The notes: generated by a model from the sequence alone, not told the origin. A stretch of DNA of 34,471 nt from Candidatus Bathyarchaeota archaeon (GCA_014729935.1 WJJB01000395.1:1-34471); one strand, 5' to 3'; counted from the stretch's first letter, positions 9,936 to 20,639 are shown. Program-made: numbers and translations.

Positions 9936-10643
9936 ATGAATAGATTAGCTAAACTGGTTATCACCATCGTCTCGTTTATCGTGACCGTGTTTGTATTGGA
10001 TATCATCGCAGCAGCGGTGATCGCCGATGATACAATTGGTCTCGCTCTTGTTGGCAACTTCCCAGTTTCAGGGGCGGATCCAGCATTACCACTCATGGAT
10101 AGATACTTCCAGTACATGGGAACCGACACGCTCGGCTGGTTAACCTACTTGTTCTCGAATGGTGCACAAAATCTTGAATTGATTGGCGGGGGAGCAATAG
10201 CGGTTGGGGATGCAACGGGATACATCCCAATTCTCATGGAATTCCACCCGAATAGCACTGCACCCCAGTTTTTCATGCCGCATGTCATTGGCTTGACCAA
10301 GTTGATCGTGCCCTTGATCGTGCCAGCCGTCGTGAGCGGGTTGATTTCAAAAACGACCAAGCAAGCACTGATTAATACCTTTGCAGCATTCCTGATCATT
10401 GGCGTGGTTGCATCGGTCCTGAATATCATTCACGTGTACATGAATTGGACATCATTAGGTTGGAAATTCAACGCAACATTGCAAACTAACCCGTTATTGG
10501 TAGATTTTTGGACCAATTATGCAATGATAGTGCCAGACCAAACCATGTATATTGTATCCACGACCACCATCATCATGGTCTTTTCCATCGTAAACGGTGG
10601 CGTGATGTGCGTCGTGAGTGCTCTGAGTTCACGGAAGAAGTAA
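9936..10643 (+). CDS. Multi-TM membrane protein, unknown function, in tandem with the preceding gene
   Basis: 235-aa ORF with about six hydrophobic segments; 15-bp gap to upstream gene. Confidence 0.8.
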   Translation: MNRLAKLVITIVSFIVTVFVLDIIAAAVIADDTIGLALVGNFPVSGADPALPLMDRYFQYMGTDTLGWLTYLFSNGAQNLELIGGGAIAVGDATGYIPILMEFHPNSTAPQFFMPHVIGLTKLIVPLIVPAVVSGLISKTTKQALINTFAAFLIIGVVASVLNIIHVYMNWTSLGWKFNATLQTNPLLVDFWTNYAMIVPDQTMYIVSTTTIIMVFSIVNGGVMCVVSALSSRKK

Positions 10644-10735
10644 TCATTTACCTTCCAACCCTTTATTTTCAATTTTTTCACGTGGAAACCTTTTATTCTT
10701 ATCCCATCCACTCCATCCTTGAACGTGAATTAATC

Positions 10736-11002
10736 ATGGACGAAAATAGCGTGGAACCATCCGAAGAACAGTTGTTTTGCATGTTTTGTGGCACCAAGTT
10801 ACCGCAAATGGAAAATGAAGTGGTGTATTGCCCGAAATGTGGAAGATCAAGACATGATGGAAAGGTAGCAACACACTCACGAACAGCCAAGCAAATTAAC
10901 AGGAATATCAAATTTTGCATCTACTGCGGAACCTTGTTGGACACACATTCGTATCATGCCGGCACATGTCGCAGTTGCGACAAGTTAATCCCATCGCCTT
11001 AG
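10736..11002 (+). CDS. Small double zinc-ribbon protein
   Basis: ATG at 10736 gives 88 aa with four CxxC pairs (CMFC, CPKC, CIYC, CRSC); upstream part of the track ORF (10508-) overlaps another gene and is rejected. Confidence 0.75.
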   Translation: MDENSVEPSEEQLFCMFCGTKLPQMENEVVYCPKCGRSRHDGKVATHSRTAKQINRNIKFCIYCGTLLDTHSYHAGTCRSCDKLIPSP

Positions 11003-11012
11003 CTATTGATTT

Positions 11013-14000
11013 TCAGGAAGGTGCGGGGGGATATTTCACGAGCGAGAGGGTGAGGTGACGCATGGTTGCGGGTTTCTTGCTCGATCGGATGTGCCGGTTC
11101 ACGGGACGTCCCGGGTGTATTAGAACTCGTAGCTCCTTCATCCCGTTTTTCAACCGGTGCATCTTCACTGGATCATACAATCGTTCCCATTGCGGGGACC
11201 TGAAGTTTTGCTGGTGAAAGGTTGCTGGAAGGGTGATGGTGATTGCCATGGAAACGGGTATTGGCGCATCGGCTTGAATCGATATTTTCATCGCGTGATC
11301 TCCCTTGGCAATGCCGGCAGCTGCCAAATCAAACGGTGCATATGGTGCTTGAATGTTAATGGCAAGGTATGCCGGTGGTCGTTTTACTGCTCCTTGCGAT
11401 CCCCTGGTATCAATATCTCCCATCCAATTACCATTGAAACCTTTGAAAGAATCCACCTTTTGGCCTTGAATGAAAATATCCATCACTCCAGCTTCATCCT
11501 TGCTTGATGATTGAATGGAAGTGCATGATATCTCAATGGGAATAACGTCTTGGATATCATCACCGAAGTAATCCGAGAACTGAAGCATTCCATGCGGGTG
11601 CATGCTAATGGGTTTCATGCGCTTGGGGAGCAGATGCAATCGTAAGTCTTGGATGAACTTGTTGGTGTCACGGTAGGGATCACCTTTATCTGGAATCCAC
11701 ATGATGAGTCCTTCTTGATGCTTGAAACTATTATATTCCCGCTTATAAAACTCCGGGGCGACTTGGTTCATGAACGGATTTCCCTCAATCAAGGAGGGGA
11801 TTTCCTTGGATATCCAAATGAGATTGCAGGGTAACGATTGACACGTGGAGTCCAGCGGTGTTTCAATTACCGGTGGCAAGATATTCAACAGGAAGGATAC
11901 TTGCCCGAGGATCTCTATCGCGTGTATCTTACTACCAGGATCGTGAATGATGGCACATTTTGGTTGCCCTGTGGTTCCGATGAAGAAACCTTCCATGGAT
12001 TTCCAAAACTTGCACTTGGACGAAGGATTTGCGAGTGATATCATTTTAATTGGCTTTGATGCTGTTTGTGTTCCTCCAGATTCGTACATGCTGATTTGCT
12101 TCAATCCATTGTACCTTGCAATTTCTTTACCATCCTTTTTCACCGCACATAGTAATTTGCCAGACTTTCGAGTCATTCGGAAGGAATAGTTACTTCCCCT
12201 GATCTTCACGTTGTCAAATGCTATTGATTCCACCCAAGCGGGGCAATAGGGAACCAAGTGAATGGCTGACCGGGTGATGCGGATTCCTAACAGGTATTGC
12301 ATGATTGATTCCATGACCACCATGGTGTCCCATAACCGTCGACGCTCGGTCCCCCACGACCTATCGTAAATATCATGTATCTCATTAACCGATCCAGTGC
12401 AATTAAGGAAATCAAGCATGCCATCTAAGAGCACGTCCCCTGCTTCCCTGGCATTCCCGAATCCAAGTGCTTCCAATGCATATCCAGGACAATTCCCCGT
12501 CAAGCATGATGTTGCGGAATGCGAGCGAATGATGGTATGGCAACTTGATTTATCACCCGAGATACCCGAGAAAAAAGGTGTCTTGCAATGTTGCCAGATT
12601 TTCTTGAGGCCATTGGATGCAATTTCATGAAACTCGGGAAAATAATGGAGGAAATCGAGGATGAAGGGACGTGCGAGAGGGATGGTGATGGCACTTTCAT
12701 CTTGAATACCATCGTCGTCCAATGCAACTGCAAAAACTTGCTGGTTTTCAATCACGAGTTTTTCCATTAATGCAGCCCTCATTCGATCCAGGGAGTTCTT
12801 GCACTTGGTCTTCATGGCGGAGTCGAGGAATTCCTCCAGCCAATCCAAGGTTGCAGCGAGCGCCGTCATGGTTAGGACGGAATTATCAAGCACAGCTCCG
12901 GTCTCTCTCACGTCGGATGCCCATATCCATGTTTCATCGCTATTTAAAGGAAGCAATCCTACTCCAGGTATCGTTAATTCATTGATGACCGTGGTAACCA
13001 TGGCAAGGACCCGATCCTTGGAAAGCTCGCGCTGCGCCAATCCTGGCGCCCATTTATATAACTCTATGATCATGAGCAGGAGGTATGCCGGCAACTCAAC
13101 AAGTACCTCGCACTGTGGATTTGAGCGGCCATAGTTAGTGATTCCATAGCTGTTGGAAAACTTATTGGCATTCTTGTGGAAGGCGTCAAGGAAAAATTTC
13201 ACGTTATTAAAGCAGAATCCATGAAATCCAACTTCATGCAATGCCTTTTGATTCCAATAATTATCCCTTGTCCACGCGCGATCGTGAGAGTAATAGACGC
13301 TGCCAGAATGGATACCCTTTGAACTCACGTGATTTAGCCCCATTGTTTTCATAGCATCAAGGGCATCTTCCAACCGTTGATTTGAAGACTGGCAGGCAGA
13401 TTTCTTTGAAATTTCCTGCCATGCATCATAGGTGGCATCAAGCATTGCAATTATATCGTTAGGAGGGAAATGAGCAGCGGCTTGGGCATTTAGATCGCTT
13501 CCAGTCCCAAATGGTGCTTCACTCGATTTCCATTCACCCGGCTTGATAGCAAGCGCGAGCATCCGTTCTTCACAAGGCTGGATATTGCCCAAACATACTC
13601 GGATGCATGTAATCTCACAATTACCACCCTTTTCATCATCGTGGACATTCTTCATGGCTTTCATGCTATCAGGGGATCCATCCCATTCGATGACATCCAG
13701 CTCAAGGTTTCCAACATCCATCGGGATTACTTGTATCTTGAAGCGGGACTCCTCCCTCTCATCTTTCACGAAAAGAGTGGAACGGTTCCTAGAAAACTGC
13801 CAGGACCACGAGCATGCCCTGTTCTCCAAGATAACATCAATGAAAACATCCTCAAGCGACCGATTTCCCAAGTTGGATACGGTCAATATCCTGAATAGGT
13901 AGGGAAGATCAGGATTTTTCGGGCAAAAATCCAACACAGAAACACCCAGACTCGATTGGGTAAGCTCGGAAGCAATGATTGAGGTGCCCTTGATCCTGCT

Positions 14001-14435
14001 TGATATTTGGACCATTTTTGCAGGGTGCATCGACATGAACTTATCACCTTCCTTGAACCTGAATTGAAAATCCTGGATCTTCCACACAGTTGGCAGGTTC
14101 CTGAAATGAATCTGTTCCTTCCGTGGGCCGTATAAGGTGGATAATGCAAGCACGTTAATCGGAGGGAGGAAGGAGGCGTCATTTCCAGGCTCTTGGTAGA
14201 ATTGATACACCCGTTCCATGTCGATCAAGGGAATGCCCACTGCTGCAAAGATTTCTTCGTTTCCCAAGGTATATCCATCGGGAGAGACCGGTATGTAACG
14301 ATCACCCCTTTTAATCGCCCCATGGGGTGGTTGGGAATGCTCTGGAATCGAGAAGACACGATACATGGACATTTCCTTACCTTCCAGCCATTGCTTGATA
14401 TTCATGGAAGATGAAGGTCGAGATGGAGAAGCCAT
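11013..14435 (-). CDS. Predicted (alpha/alpha)6-barrel glycoside hydrolase-like protein (GH15/GH63/debranching-enzyme type)
   Basis: 1140-aa ORF; 'YYSHDRAWTRDNYWNQKALHEVGFH' and 'LLPLNSDETWIWASDVRETGAVLDNSVLTMTALAATLDWLEE' resemble six-hairpin glycosidases; no signal peptide. Confidence 0.65.
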   Translation of the reverse strand: MASPSRPSSSMNIKQWLEGKEMSMYRVFSIPEHSQPPHGAIKRGDRYIPVSPDGYTLGNEEIFAAVGIPLIDMERVYQFYQEPGNDASFLPPINVLALSTLYGPRKEQIHFRNLPTVWKIQDFQFRFKEGDKFMSMHPAKMVQISSRIKGTSIIASELTQSSLGVSVLDFCPKNPDLPYLFRILTVSNLGNRSLEDVFIDVILENRACSWSWQFSRNRSTLFVKDEREESRFKIQVIPMDVGNLELDVIEWDGSPDSMKAMKNVHDDEKGGNCEITCIRVCLGNIQPCEERMLALAIKPGEWKSSEAPFGTGSDLNAQAAAHFPPNDIIAMLDATYDAWQEISKKSACQSSNQRLEDALDAMKTMGLNHVSSKGIHSGSVYYSHDRAWTRDNYWNQKALHEVGFHGFCFNNVKFFLDAFHKNANKFSNSYGITNYGRSNPQCEVLVELPAYLLLMIIELYKWAPGLAQRELSKDRVLAMVTTVINELTIPGVGLLPLNSDETWIWASDVRETGAVLDNSVLTMTALAATLDWLEEFLDSAMKTKCKNSLDRMRAALMEKLVIENQQVFAVALDDDGIQDESAITIPLARPFILDFLHYFPEFHEIASNGLKKIWQHCKTPFFSGISGDKSSCHTIIRSHSATSCLTGNCPGYALEALGFGNAREAGDVLLDGMLDFLNCTGSVNEIHDIYDRSWGTERRRLWDTMVVMESIMQYLLGIRITRSAIHLVPYCPAWVESIAFDNVKIRGSNYSFRMTRKSGKLLCAVKKDGKEIARYNGLKQISMYESGGTQTASKPIKMISLANPSSKCKFWKSMEGFFIGTTGQPKCAIIHDPGSKIHAIEILGQVSFLLNILPPVIETPLDSTCQSLPCNLIWISKEIPSLIEGNPFMNQVAPEFYKREYNSFKHQEGLIMWIPDKGDPYRDTNKFIQDLRLHLLPKRMKPISMHPHGMLQFSDYFGDDIQDVIPIEISCTSIQSSSKDEAGVMDIFIQGQKVDSFKGFNGNWMGDIDTRGSQGAVKRPPAYLAINIQAPYAPFDLAAAGIAKGDHAMKISIQADAPIPVSMAITITLPATFHQQNFRSPQWERLYDPVKMHRLKNGMKELRVLIHPGRPVNRHIRSSKKPATMRHLTLSLVKYPPAPS

Positions 14436-14571
14436 GCATTCTAATAAACCCCAACGGCATAAATAACTTCACGGAAGGAGTCGTTTCTTGAGAATGGGCC
14501 GTCAAATCGATAAATACTTTCAAGTACCAGTATTGTCTAGCAGCAAGCAATGAAGAAACAAGTGGAACCTG

Positions 14572-17500
14572 ATGGATGAGCCAGAAACATCATTGATGTT
14601 ATTGATCAACGATCTATTATCGGACCCAGAGAATCAAGACACGTGGTATCAAGTCGCCAACGTGATAACAAGTGAGACGAAAACAGTGTTTCTTTCCTTT
14701 CTAAAAAATCATCCCGCGTTGCTCAAGGCATTTTTAGACATCGTGGAACGAAATCCACGTGCCATGCAAGATTTTTGCCTTGAACTCGAAGACATGGATT
14801 CCCTTGAACCATTCATTGCACGCCTGATGGACCCGGGTGAGAAGCCACCTTCCCTGTTGGAAGATGAGGCACTGGAAACGGCGATTTCATCAAGAAAGAC
14901 GGCTGGATCCGTGGGAGAAAATATCGAGACACGTGATTCAACCATCTCGCAGTTTGACAGGGATCTGGAAGAACTGGAGATGGACATCAAGGACTCACCA
15001 GGAGTAGATGAGCGCTTCAATACCTTGGTTAGGGAGGCTAGCTTAAAAGCATATGCAATCACGGAAGAGGAACTAACGGAGGCGATTACACTCTACGAGA
15101 AAGCGCTTTCCTTGAAGCAGGGCGAAGCCATCCACTGGTATAATCTCGGGCAGGCGTATTTAAAAAGAGCTCAACGAATTGCTGGTATTTTTACATATTC
15201 CTTCGAGGGGCATTACAAGGATGTTACTGATTTCTACTTGGCCTTAACTGCCATGAAAAAGGCGGTCGAACTTAAGCCGGGGGACAAGCTTTACTGGCAA
15301 AACTTGGCAACCCTCTTGGAACTCATGCAAATGGAACCTTTAGCACTTTTTTCGTTGAAAAAGACAAGGCAATTGTATGGAAATCAATCAGATACTGTTT
15401 CAGGTTCGGATCTCCTCGAAAAGGGATCGAACCTGCAGGAAACCACCCTTGCAATGCTTGATTCCAAGATACAGCAATTGGAGCAAAATGGGATTGAACA
15501 CATCGACCCATTCGATGATGTGGCAGTTTCAAGCTATGAATCCAGAGAGCGAAAGCGGAAAATAAGGGAACAATTACCATTAAATCATCATGAGCTATAC
15601 AAGGAAGCACGCGAGTATTACGAGCAGGAAAACCGGGAAAAAGCAAAGCAGCTCTTGAATAAGGCGATTGAGCTTAAGCAAGACTTCTTCGAAGCGTGGA
15701 TCTTGCTTGCAGAAATATCCCTTGAATTAGCCGTGAATATTGAAGATGCTGAACTCAAGCATATTGAGTTTTCAGATGCAACCCGGTGCATCGAGAAAGT
15801 TATCGAAATAAATCCATCATCCGCGGAACCATACAAGCTCCTAGCCAAGAAGCACGAATTGACTAACGAAAGGGATGAATACATCAAGGCCCTTGCTCGA
15901 ATCATCGAGCTTGATCCCGGGAGCCTGGAGTACAGGAAGAAATTAAGTAACATATTCCTCGAAAAGGGAATCAATTTCCACGTGTATGGAAACACGACAG
16001 CTGCCGATATTTATCTCAGGAAATCCATCGACCTGTACAGGTATGAACCAAACGCGTGGCTCTGGATAGGGAGGAATTACACGGAACGCCAAGAATTCAA
16101 CGAGGCAAAGGAAGCCTTCAAGGAATGCATCGAATTAAACGAGGGGGACCCAAGAGCCAAGTCAGGCTTAATTGAAACCCTGTTGAAGGAAGCCATGTGG
16201 TTCAACCAGCGTGGCTTGAAGGATGAGGCCATTGAAGACTTGGATGCGTTATTTTCATTAAACCCCGATTACAAACCCGCGATTCACTTGCAAGGGGTAA
16301 TCTTGGATGATTATTGCGAAAGGGGTTTTGATTTGATAGAGACTGGCAACTTTGAGGGTGCAAGGGAACTCTTCAAGAGGATCATCGACATCAAGGAAAT
16401 TTTTCCTTTTGCATGGCTTGGAATGGCTTATTACCATTTCCAAAAGAACGAGATCAGGGAGGGTGCCGAAAAAGCACTTGTTGCCATCAAGCAATGGAAC
16501 CAGGATATATTGAAACACGTGGATGGGTTCATGATGGAAGGGGCAATGGATATCTTTCGAGAACTTGCCACTTCAAGCATGCAAGTGGACGATCACGTGA
16601 TGCTCAACTTGTCTATCACGTTCAAGGATTTATTGCAAAACTTCATGAGCGTCACTCGTCTCGTGCACGAGGAAAAGGTGCATTTCAAGCACTTATATAC
16701 TGCCATTTTCGACTTCTTCCTTGATATCGCCAAGGCAAATATAAACGGTGATAATGTGAACGTTTCCATCTTTCTAAAAACCTTTGAGGCAGCGGAATTA
16801 CCCACGCACTTGGAAAAGTTACCATCCTGGGGAATCACTGTTACCAGCTCCGATCCATCCATCCAGGAAGCAAGGAAAGGTGTATTACGCTCCTTACGGT
16901 TTTTTCTTGGCAAGCTCTTCGATATGTTTGCATTCAAATCTAACACTAGTAACATAAACAATATCATTACTTTTCTCAATTTCATGTTACAAGATTTCAT
17001 GATTAATATTCCTGAGATATATGACTTCTTGAGCATGATAGAAAATGGTCCTTTCATGATCAAGATTTTCGACGTGTTGGCTACCACCACTTATGCAAGG
17101 GAAGTAATCTTTGGAGAGCCTGATTTGGATTTCTTGGATGCTCCAAAACCTCTTGAAAAAATTCGGCCCCATCCAGCCTTGGCGGTAAATGCAGTGATCA
17201 GCCGCGACAGGCGACTCATGTTCACGGATGCACGGTTCAACAAGCTGGATTCATTGATTTATTCTGGAAAATTAGCAAGGGGACATTTTGACGATTTCCA
17301 ATGGAGTCCTGATGGCATGAAAGGAATCGCCGTTCAAAATAAAGTTGCCAAGCGTGCCTTCAAGGCGTTAATGCAAGGATCACCAAAATTATTGGTTTTA
17401 GACTTTTCAATGGATTCATTGGTTAACCCTTTCGCAGATCCAGTTGATCTCGATCAGGAAACAAAGGATCAACTGCATAACTTTTACGACTTGAATGCAA

Positions 17501-18285
17501 ATGCAAGGCTCTTGTGCTGGAAGGACAAGGATACCTTCCAAGCATTGCTGGAAAATGGCGTCATGAACCGGTGGATAGACCAGGGAACGACCGTGAACCA
17601 CCAGGGGGTACCACTTCCTGCTAGTCAGGATGCCATCGCTTCCTTGTCACCGGACCAAGGAAAACTTGGACTCTTGCAGCCGGATCGGATGAGCCTGCAA
17701 GTCGTGGATTTGGAACGTGATGAAAGCCGTCAGATTTCACTGACGAATGGGATGGACGGGGGCCCGAGTTACAAGACCATCACGTGGGATGAATCATCGA
17801 AAGATCTCTTCATGCTGGGAGCTAATCCTGACAAAGGTACGTGGCAAGTGTCAAGAGCGGGAATGGAAGGTGTTGAACCCTTGGTGACGTTTGAGGAATC
17901 ACGGCTGATGCCCACCTTCCTAGGTGCCACATGTTGTGGCGATCATGTTCTATTCCTCTGCCGGACGGTGGATTCACTTATCGCCATGGATAGCCACGGG
18001 CTCCTGCAGTTAAAGTTGACGCCAGATGATGCAACGAGGAATCTATTTCCCGATGCAAATGACTCCTTCAGCATGCACGGGGATTGCACCATCCAAGTTT
18101 TGTTGGAAAAGCCGCAAGTCGCCATGCTTGACTTGAAACAACACTTGCTACACGCCATCGAGGAAAGGATGGCATTCTTGGCGCGATTTCCCAGGGAGAA
18201 TTTCAAGAATCGAGTTGATCTTCTCCAATCATTGAAAAACGTGCTGAAGATTATCCCATCTGGTGAAGACGTCACCCCGCCTTGA
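14572..18285 (+). CDS. Large TPR-repeat protein with C-terminal propeller-like region
   Basis: 1237-aa ORF; TPR-like 'ALSLKQGEAIHWYNLGQAYLKRA', 'AIELKQDFFEAWILLAEISLELA', 'CIELNEGDPRAKSGLIETLL'; C-terminal 'FQWSPDGMKGIAV' and 'ITWDESSKDLFMLGANP' blade-like strings. Confidence 0.8.
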   Translation: MDEPETSLMLLINDLLSDPENQDTWYQVANVITSETKTVFLSFLKNHPALLKAFLDIVERNPRAMQDFCLELEDMDSLEPFIARLMDPGEKPPSLLEDEALETAISSRKTAGSVGENIETRDSTISQFDRDLEELEMDIKDSPGVDERFNTLVREASLKAYAITEEELTEAITLYEKALSLKQGEAIHWYNLGQAYLKRAQRIAGIFTYSFEGHYKDVTDFYLALTAMKKAVELKPGDKLYWQNLATLLELMQMEPLALFSLKKTRQLYGNQSDTVSGSDLLEKGSNLQETTLAMLDSKIQQLEQNGIEHIDPFDDVAVSSYESRERKRKIREQLPLNHHELYKEAREYYEQENREKAKQLLNKAIELKQDFFEAWILLAEISLELAVNIEDAELKHIEFSDATRCIEKVIEINPSSAEPYKLLAKKHELTNERDEYIKALARIIELDPGSLEYRKKLSNIFLEKGINFHVYGNTTAADIYLRKSIDLYRYEPNAWLWIGRNYTERQEFNEAKEAFKECIELNEGDPRAKSGLIETLLKEAMWFNQRGLKDEAIEDLDALFSLNPDYKPAIHLQGVILDDYCERGFDLIETGNFEGARELFKRIIDIKEIFPFAWLGMAYYHFQKNEIREGAEKALVAIKQWNQDILKHVDGFMMEGAMDIFRELATSSMQVDDHVMLNLSITFKDLLQNFMSVTRLVHEEKVHFKHLYTAIFDFFLDIAKANINGDNVNVSIFLKTFEAAELPTHLEKLPSWGITVTSSDPSIQEARKGVLRSLRFFLGKLFDMFAFKSNTSNINNIITFLNFMLQDFMINIPEIYDFLSMIENGPFMIKIFDVLATTTYAREVIFGEPDLDFLDAPKPLEKIRPHPALAVNAVISRDRRLMFTDARFNKLDSLIYSGKLARGHFDDFQWSPDGMKGIAVQNKVAKRAFKALMQGSPKLLVLDFSMDSLVNPFADPVDLDQETKDQLHNFYDLNANARLLCWKDKDTFQALLENGVMNRWIDQGTTVNHQGVPLPASQDAIASLSPDQGKLGLLQPDRMSLQVVDLERDESRQISLTNGMDGGPSYKTITWDESSKDLFMLGANPDKGTWQVSRAGMEGVEPLVTFEESRLMPTFLGATCCGDHVLFLCRTVDSLIAMDSHGLLQLKLTPDDATRNLFPDANDSFSMHGDCTIQVLLEKPQVAMLDLKQHLLHAIEERMAFLARFPRENFKNRVDLLQSLKNVLKIIPSGEDVTPP

Positions 18286-18500
18286 ATTGAAAGGTGTGGC
18301 TTCCATCGAGTCCATCGCGGCTTCTACAACGCGTGGGACTGCGTGTCGATGCAAGCCATCTAAAAATAACTAAACAGTATAGGGGGAATTTGATAATTAT
18401 CATTAGATCACGGGAACGATGCTACTTGATATGGAAGTTTCCAGGCAGGAATCAATGGTGGGCTCCCATGCAATCGCGAGAAAAGCATGATTCAGTAGAT

Positions 18501-20639
18501 TTACTTGTCTCCCTTCTCACCATCCGAATCGCCCCCGTCATCACGACCGAAGACCCGCTTGATCCACGGTGCAGTTGACGAGATGGGTTTCTCGTACTTT
18601 ACTTCCTTCTGTTCTTCCTTCATCTCCATTAGCTCCTGTATTTCTTTCGCTGCTTGTGACCAGTCCATTTTCCAACGATTGTGCAACGGGGAACGTCGGG
18701 CGCCGAATAACACCGCCTTGTACAGGGGCATCGAGATCAGGCGGCTGGGACCGGATAAATCCACCGCTTTCCGGAAGGTTAGCAGTCCAAAATCGTCCCA
18801 ACCCCCAAGAAATCCCGTGAGTGGTAGGAATATGCACAGGGGCACAATCAAGATCCCGATCACGACATAGATGGCTGCTGGAACGAGTAACGCGTACTCC
18901 CCGAGTATCGGCACAAAGAAATTTTCTATAGGCTTGAAGGCGAAAAGATAATAGAGGTTACCAAAAAGGAGCGTTGGGATTGAGGAGACGATGGGGATGA
19001 CGAACGTTTGCATGAAGTTCAGCTTGAGCTTGAAGATTCTCTTTTGCGTGTAGACCCAGCACATGATCATCTTGATGAACCTGGGAAAGAAATGTTCAAA
19101 CGAAAGAATGAAAACGATACCGTTGAAGCCGAAGACCACATTCAGCTTCAACCCGTACAAGAACAGCCAGATGAAAAACACCTGCATGCCTTCTTCCAGC
19201 AGGCGGACGAACGTGTAGAACCCGATGTGCCTGGTTGCAATCAGGACCGAGTTTGGCATGTCGATCCACGGCCTGAAAAATTGATGGATGAGGGTGGGAA
19301 TGAGGAATGGTGCCGCCAAGACATAATTCTCAAGTCCCGGAAGACGCGTGACTTCGGTGATCAGCATGGGCAGCACCCCGAGCAAGGTAAAAGTCAGGAA
19401 ACACATGAGAAAGCCATTCCACTTGAACGTGCTGAGCAGGTAGAATCTAGCAAGCTCCTCCTTGTCATTCATGTAGCTTTCTGCCAGTGATGCAGTGAGC
19501 TTGAAGGATCCCACGTTCACCACGCCAGAAATACCAGCTGCTAAGCCCTTCAACGTTACGAACGTCGCGTACTGGGGCATGGCATCCACGTACATGAGCA
19601 GCATCCACGTGCCCGTTGCCGTGTTGATCAATGGCACGATGCTTACTTGCAAACCAAACCACAGGCATTCCTTGGCAATATCCTTCCTGAAGCCCACCCT
19701 GAAGCATTCCCGGGCGGTCACGCCAAACGGCTTCAATGCCTTGTTGAAATAATACGCGGCCAACCACATGGCAAAAAAATCGTCAATGTATGATCCAATC
19801 GCCGCTCCAAGCACCATCCCCATGAGTTCCCCGATTGCTGGGTTCTGCGAACCGATGAATCTACCAATGATGATGAAAATGATGTTCGTCAGATTCTGGA
19901 AGACCTCGCCACTGATGAGAGACAGGATTTGCGTCTTGTTGTATAGCTGCAATCCCTCCAAGATCGCCTTGAAGGTGCCCAGCATGCCGGGCCACTGTTT
20001 CTGGAGGATGATCAGGAATACCCACGTGAGGTACGCGAACTGGCCGAAGCGGAAGGCGTTCAAGATGATAACGGATAGAATGAGCACTTGGATGATACCG
20101 GTGAACATCTGGTACCAGATGTAAAACTGGGCATATTCAATCATGCGTTTAGGTTCCTTGACCCTGTATTCCGCGATGAATCGGACAATACCGAACGCGG
20201 TGCCAACATCAAAGAGCTGGTACACGATGGCAAAGACCCCGCCTGCGATACCGTTGTACCCTTGTATTTCGGGATAAGGCCACAAGAACTGGTAGATGAA
20301 CGAGACCATAACGAGCCCGAGTATCGTGGTAAAAATCGTGATCATGTACCCGTACAGGAAATCACCAAGTGGACGTTGGAACCCGATATCCTCCCAGTGG
20401 TTGAATGCAACGCTTTTGTACCTTTCATTATCACCATACCCGCTAAAATCCAACTTGTTCCGGAATTTTTTCATTCTCCGAGATAAGCGTTCAGCCCTCC
20501 GGGCTTCGACACGATGCTTCATGGCTTTCCAGCGAGCCTTCAAGCCCTTCCCGTGGCCTTCCACGGTGTCACTATCCTCTATGTTACCAGTGGTCACTTC
20601 ATCTTCGGTTTTGGAACGGGTGTGTTCATCATGTGGCAT
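18501..20639 (-). CDS. MOP/Wzx-type polysaccharide flippase-like membrane protein
   Basis: 712-aa ORF with about 12-14 hydrophobic segments, basic N-terminal region, and 'VGTAFGIVRFIAEYRVKEPKRMIEYAQFY' typical of flippase-like proteins. Confidence 0.65.
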   Translation of the reverse strand: MPHDEHTRSKTEDEVTTGNIEDSDTVEGHGKGLKARWKAMKHRVEARRAERLSRRMKKFRNKLDFSGYGDNERYKSVAFNHWEDIGFQRPLGDFLYGYMITIFTTILGLVMVSFIYQFLWPYPEIQGYNGIAGGVFAIVYQLFDVGTAFGIVRFIAEYRVKEPKRMIEYAQFYIWYQMFTGIIQVLILSVIILNAFRFGQFAYLTWVFLIILQKQWPGMLGTFKAILEGLQLYNKTQILSLISGEVFQNLTNIIFIIIGRFIGSQNPAIGELMGMVLGAAIGSYIDDFFAMWLAAYYFNKALKPFGVTARECFRVGFRKDIAKECLWFGLQVSIVPLINTATGTWMLLMYVDAMPQYATFVTLKGLAAGISGVVNVGSFKLTASLAESYMNDKEELARFYLLSTFKWNGFLMCFLTFTLLGVLPMLITEVTRLPGLENYVLAAPFLIPTLIHQFFRPWIDMPNSVLIATRHIGFYTFVRLLEEGMQVFFIWLFLYGLKLNVVFGFNGIVFILSFEHFFPRFIKMIMCWVYTQKRIFKLKLNFMQTFVIPIVSSIPTLLFGNLYYLFAFKPIENFFVPILGEYALLVPAAIYVVIGILIVPLCIFLPLTGFLGGWDDFGLLTFRKAVDLSGPSRLISMPLYKAVLFGARRSPLHNRWKMDWSQAAKEIQELMEMKEEQKEVKYEKPISSTAPWIKRVFGRDDGGDSDGEKGDK

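Noticed and set aside
10508-10735. N-terminal extension of the zinc-ribbon ORF
   Set aside because: Overlaps the upstream membrane protein out of frame; ATG 10736 explains the zinc-ribbon protein on its own
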